The position numbers were made by a program, and so were the translations under genes. A stretch of 5,513 nucleotides of DNA from Pseudomonadota bacterium. Lineage in GTDB: Bacteria > Pseudomonadota > Alphaproteobacteria > Caulobacterales > Caulobacteraceae. The stretch spans positions 1 through 5,513 of the forward strand of contig JAEYNH010000062.1 of NCBI GenBank assembly GCA_023412655.1, written 5' to 3'. Shown here one piece after another: positions 4,760-5,513 of the stretch. Below the pieces are notes generated by a model that made no database searches, had not been told where the DNA came from, and worked only from the letters and a program-made list of their open reading frames with translations. Numbering within the stretch: position 1 is the stretch's first letter; every line of letters begins with the position of its first letter.

Positions 4760-5513
4760 ATGATCACAGCTCAGCAACCGCGCGGCCGGGGCGCGCGCTC
4801 CAACGCCTCAGGCCGCTACGAAGCCGAGGTCCGAGAGGCTTTCGACGATGGTTGGGAGGCGGACGAAGAGGCGCCGCCCCTCAAGACAACGGTAGCGCCA
4901 GAGAAGGCGCGGGTGATCATCAGCCGCAACGACAGTCCGGATGTCGGCTTCTCAGCCTCCATCAACCCCTACAGGGGTTGCGAGCATGGCTGCATCTATT
5001 GCTACGCCCGCCCCGCCCACGCCTACATGGGCCTCTCGCCCGGACTCGACTTCGAATCGAAGCTGTTCTTCAAGCCCGACGCCGCGCGGCTCCTGGAAGC
5101 CGAGCTCTCGCACCCCAAGTACCGCCCCGAACTGATCCACATCGGCGGCAACACCGACCCCTACCAGCCACAGGAGCGGGCCTTGAAGGTCACACGCTCG
5201 GTGATGGAGGTGCTGGTCCGGTTCCGGCATCCCTTCTCTGTGATCACCAAGTCGGCCCTCATCGTGCGCGACCTGGACCTGCTCGCCGAAGCGGCGAAGC
5301 TGAACCTGGTGAGGGCGGCTGTCTCCATCACCAGCCTGGACCGCAAGCTCGCTCGGTCGATGGAGCCGCGCTGCGCGACGCCCGAGAAGCGGCTGGACGC
5401 GGTGAAGCAGCTGTCCGCCGGCGGCGTGCCCGTCACCGTGCTGTTCGCACCCTGCATTCCCGGTCTGAACGATCACGAGATGGAGGCCGTCCTGGAGCGC
5501 GCCGCCGCGGCAG
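4760..5513 (+). CDS. PA0069-family (SplB-like) radical SAM protein (C-terminus off the window)
   Basis: The frame is open from the ATG at 4760 to the right edge: 251 codons plus one base. The radical SAM cluster motif CxxxCxxC is C74-EHG-C78-IY-C81, preceded by SINPYRGC, which binds the 4Fe-4S that cleaves S-adenosylmethionine. Further on are GGNTDPYQPQE (129-139) and VITKSALIVRDLDLL (161-175), both typical of the PA0069/Rv2578c group related to spore photoproduct lyase (SplB). The first 50 residues are charged and polar (PRGRGARSNASGRYE), as in other Gram-negative members. Family proteins are about 350-370 residues, so roughly 100 are missing. SplB reverses a UV thymine dimer in spores; the role in non-spore-formers is not established, and DNA photoproduct repair here is an inference. 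The LexA-type box upstream supports a damage link. No Shine-Dalgarno is obvious. An ATG at 4755 is in another frame and stops after two codons. Confidence 0.93.
   Translation, partial: MITAQQPRGRGARSNASGRYEAEVREAFDDGWEADEEAPPLKTTVAPEKARVIISRNDSPDVGFSASINPYRGCEHGCIYCYARPAHAYMGLSPGLDFESKLFFKPDAARLLEAELSHPKYRPELIHIGGNTDPYQPQERALKVTRSVMEVLVRFRHPFSVITKSALIVRDLDLLAEAAKLNLVRAAVSITSLDRKLARSMEPRCATPEKRLDAVKQLSAGGVPVTVLFAPCIPGLNDHEMEAVLERAAAA

Noticed and set aside
4341..4763. Plus-strand open frames opposite the GT2-like gene
   Set aside because: They are Ser/Ala/Arg-rich shadow frames with no recognisable family, while the minus frame shows a GT-A-like start and strand-helix pattern.
4679..4777. N-terminal extension of the GT2-like frame to an ATG at 4777
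   Set aside because: It would run across the LexA-type box and into the radical SAM coding region. The GT2 fold begins with MLSVIV at 4678.

Overview
The window is GC-rich DNA with tightly packed genes and alphaproteobacterial character, most likely from the Caulobacterales (Caulobacter/Phenylobacterium-like). That placement rests on three things: protein resemblance recalled from memory, a perfect GTTC-N7-GTTC motif (the alphaproteobacterial LexA box), and a perfect TTAA-N7-TTAA motif (the CtrA box of the Caulobacter cell-cycle regulator). No genus can be fixed without a database search.

Layout, left to right. Positions 1-543 (minus) hold the N-terminal two thirds of a HotDog acyl-CoA thioesterase-like protein that runs off the left edge. 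Diverging from it is a complete GNAT acetyltransferase (635-1117, plus). It is followed on the same strand by a DUF4334/GXWXG protein of unknown function (1204-1737) and a family 4-type uracil-DNA glycosylase (1799-2629) that lacks two of the four usual iron-sulfur cysteines. A 75-bp gap containing the CtrA-type box leads to an exported soluble lytic transglycosylase (2705-4327). This gene converges on, and overlaps by 93 bp, a short glycosyltransferase-2-like gene on the minus strand (4235-4678). Diverging from the latter, across an 81-bp promoter region with the LexA-type box and a 16-bp palindrome, is a SplB-like/PA0069-family radical SAM gene (4760 to the right edge, plus, incomplete).

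The genes do not form one pathway. The left part is housekeeping or accessory metabolism (thioesterase, acetyltransferase, DUF4334). The right part mixes DNA repair (uracil glycosylase, photoproduct-lyase-like radical SAM) with cell-wall remodelling (lytic transglycosylase). The most informative content is regulatory. One box suggests SOS control of the radical SAM gene and/or its divergent glycosyltransferase-like neighbour. The other suggests cell-cycle control of the lytic transglycosylase. No mobile element, CRISPR array, tRNA or rRNA was seen, and no stretch over 300 bp lacks a gene.
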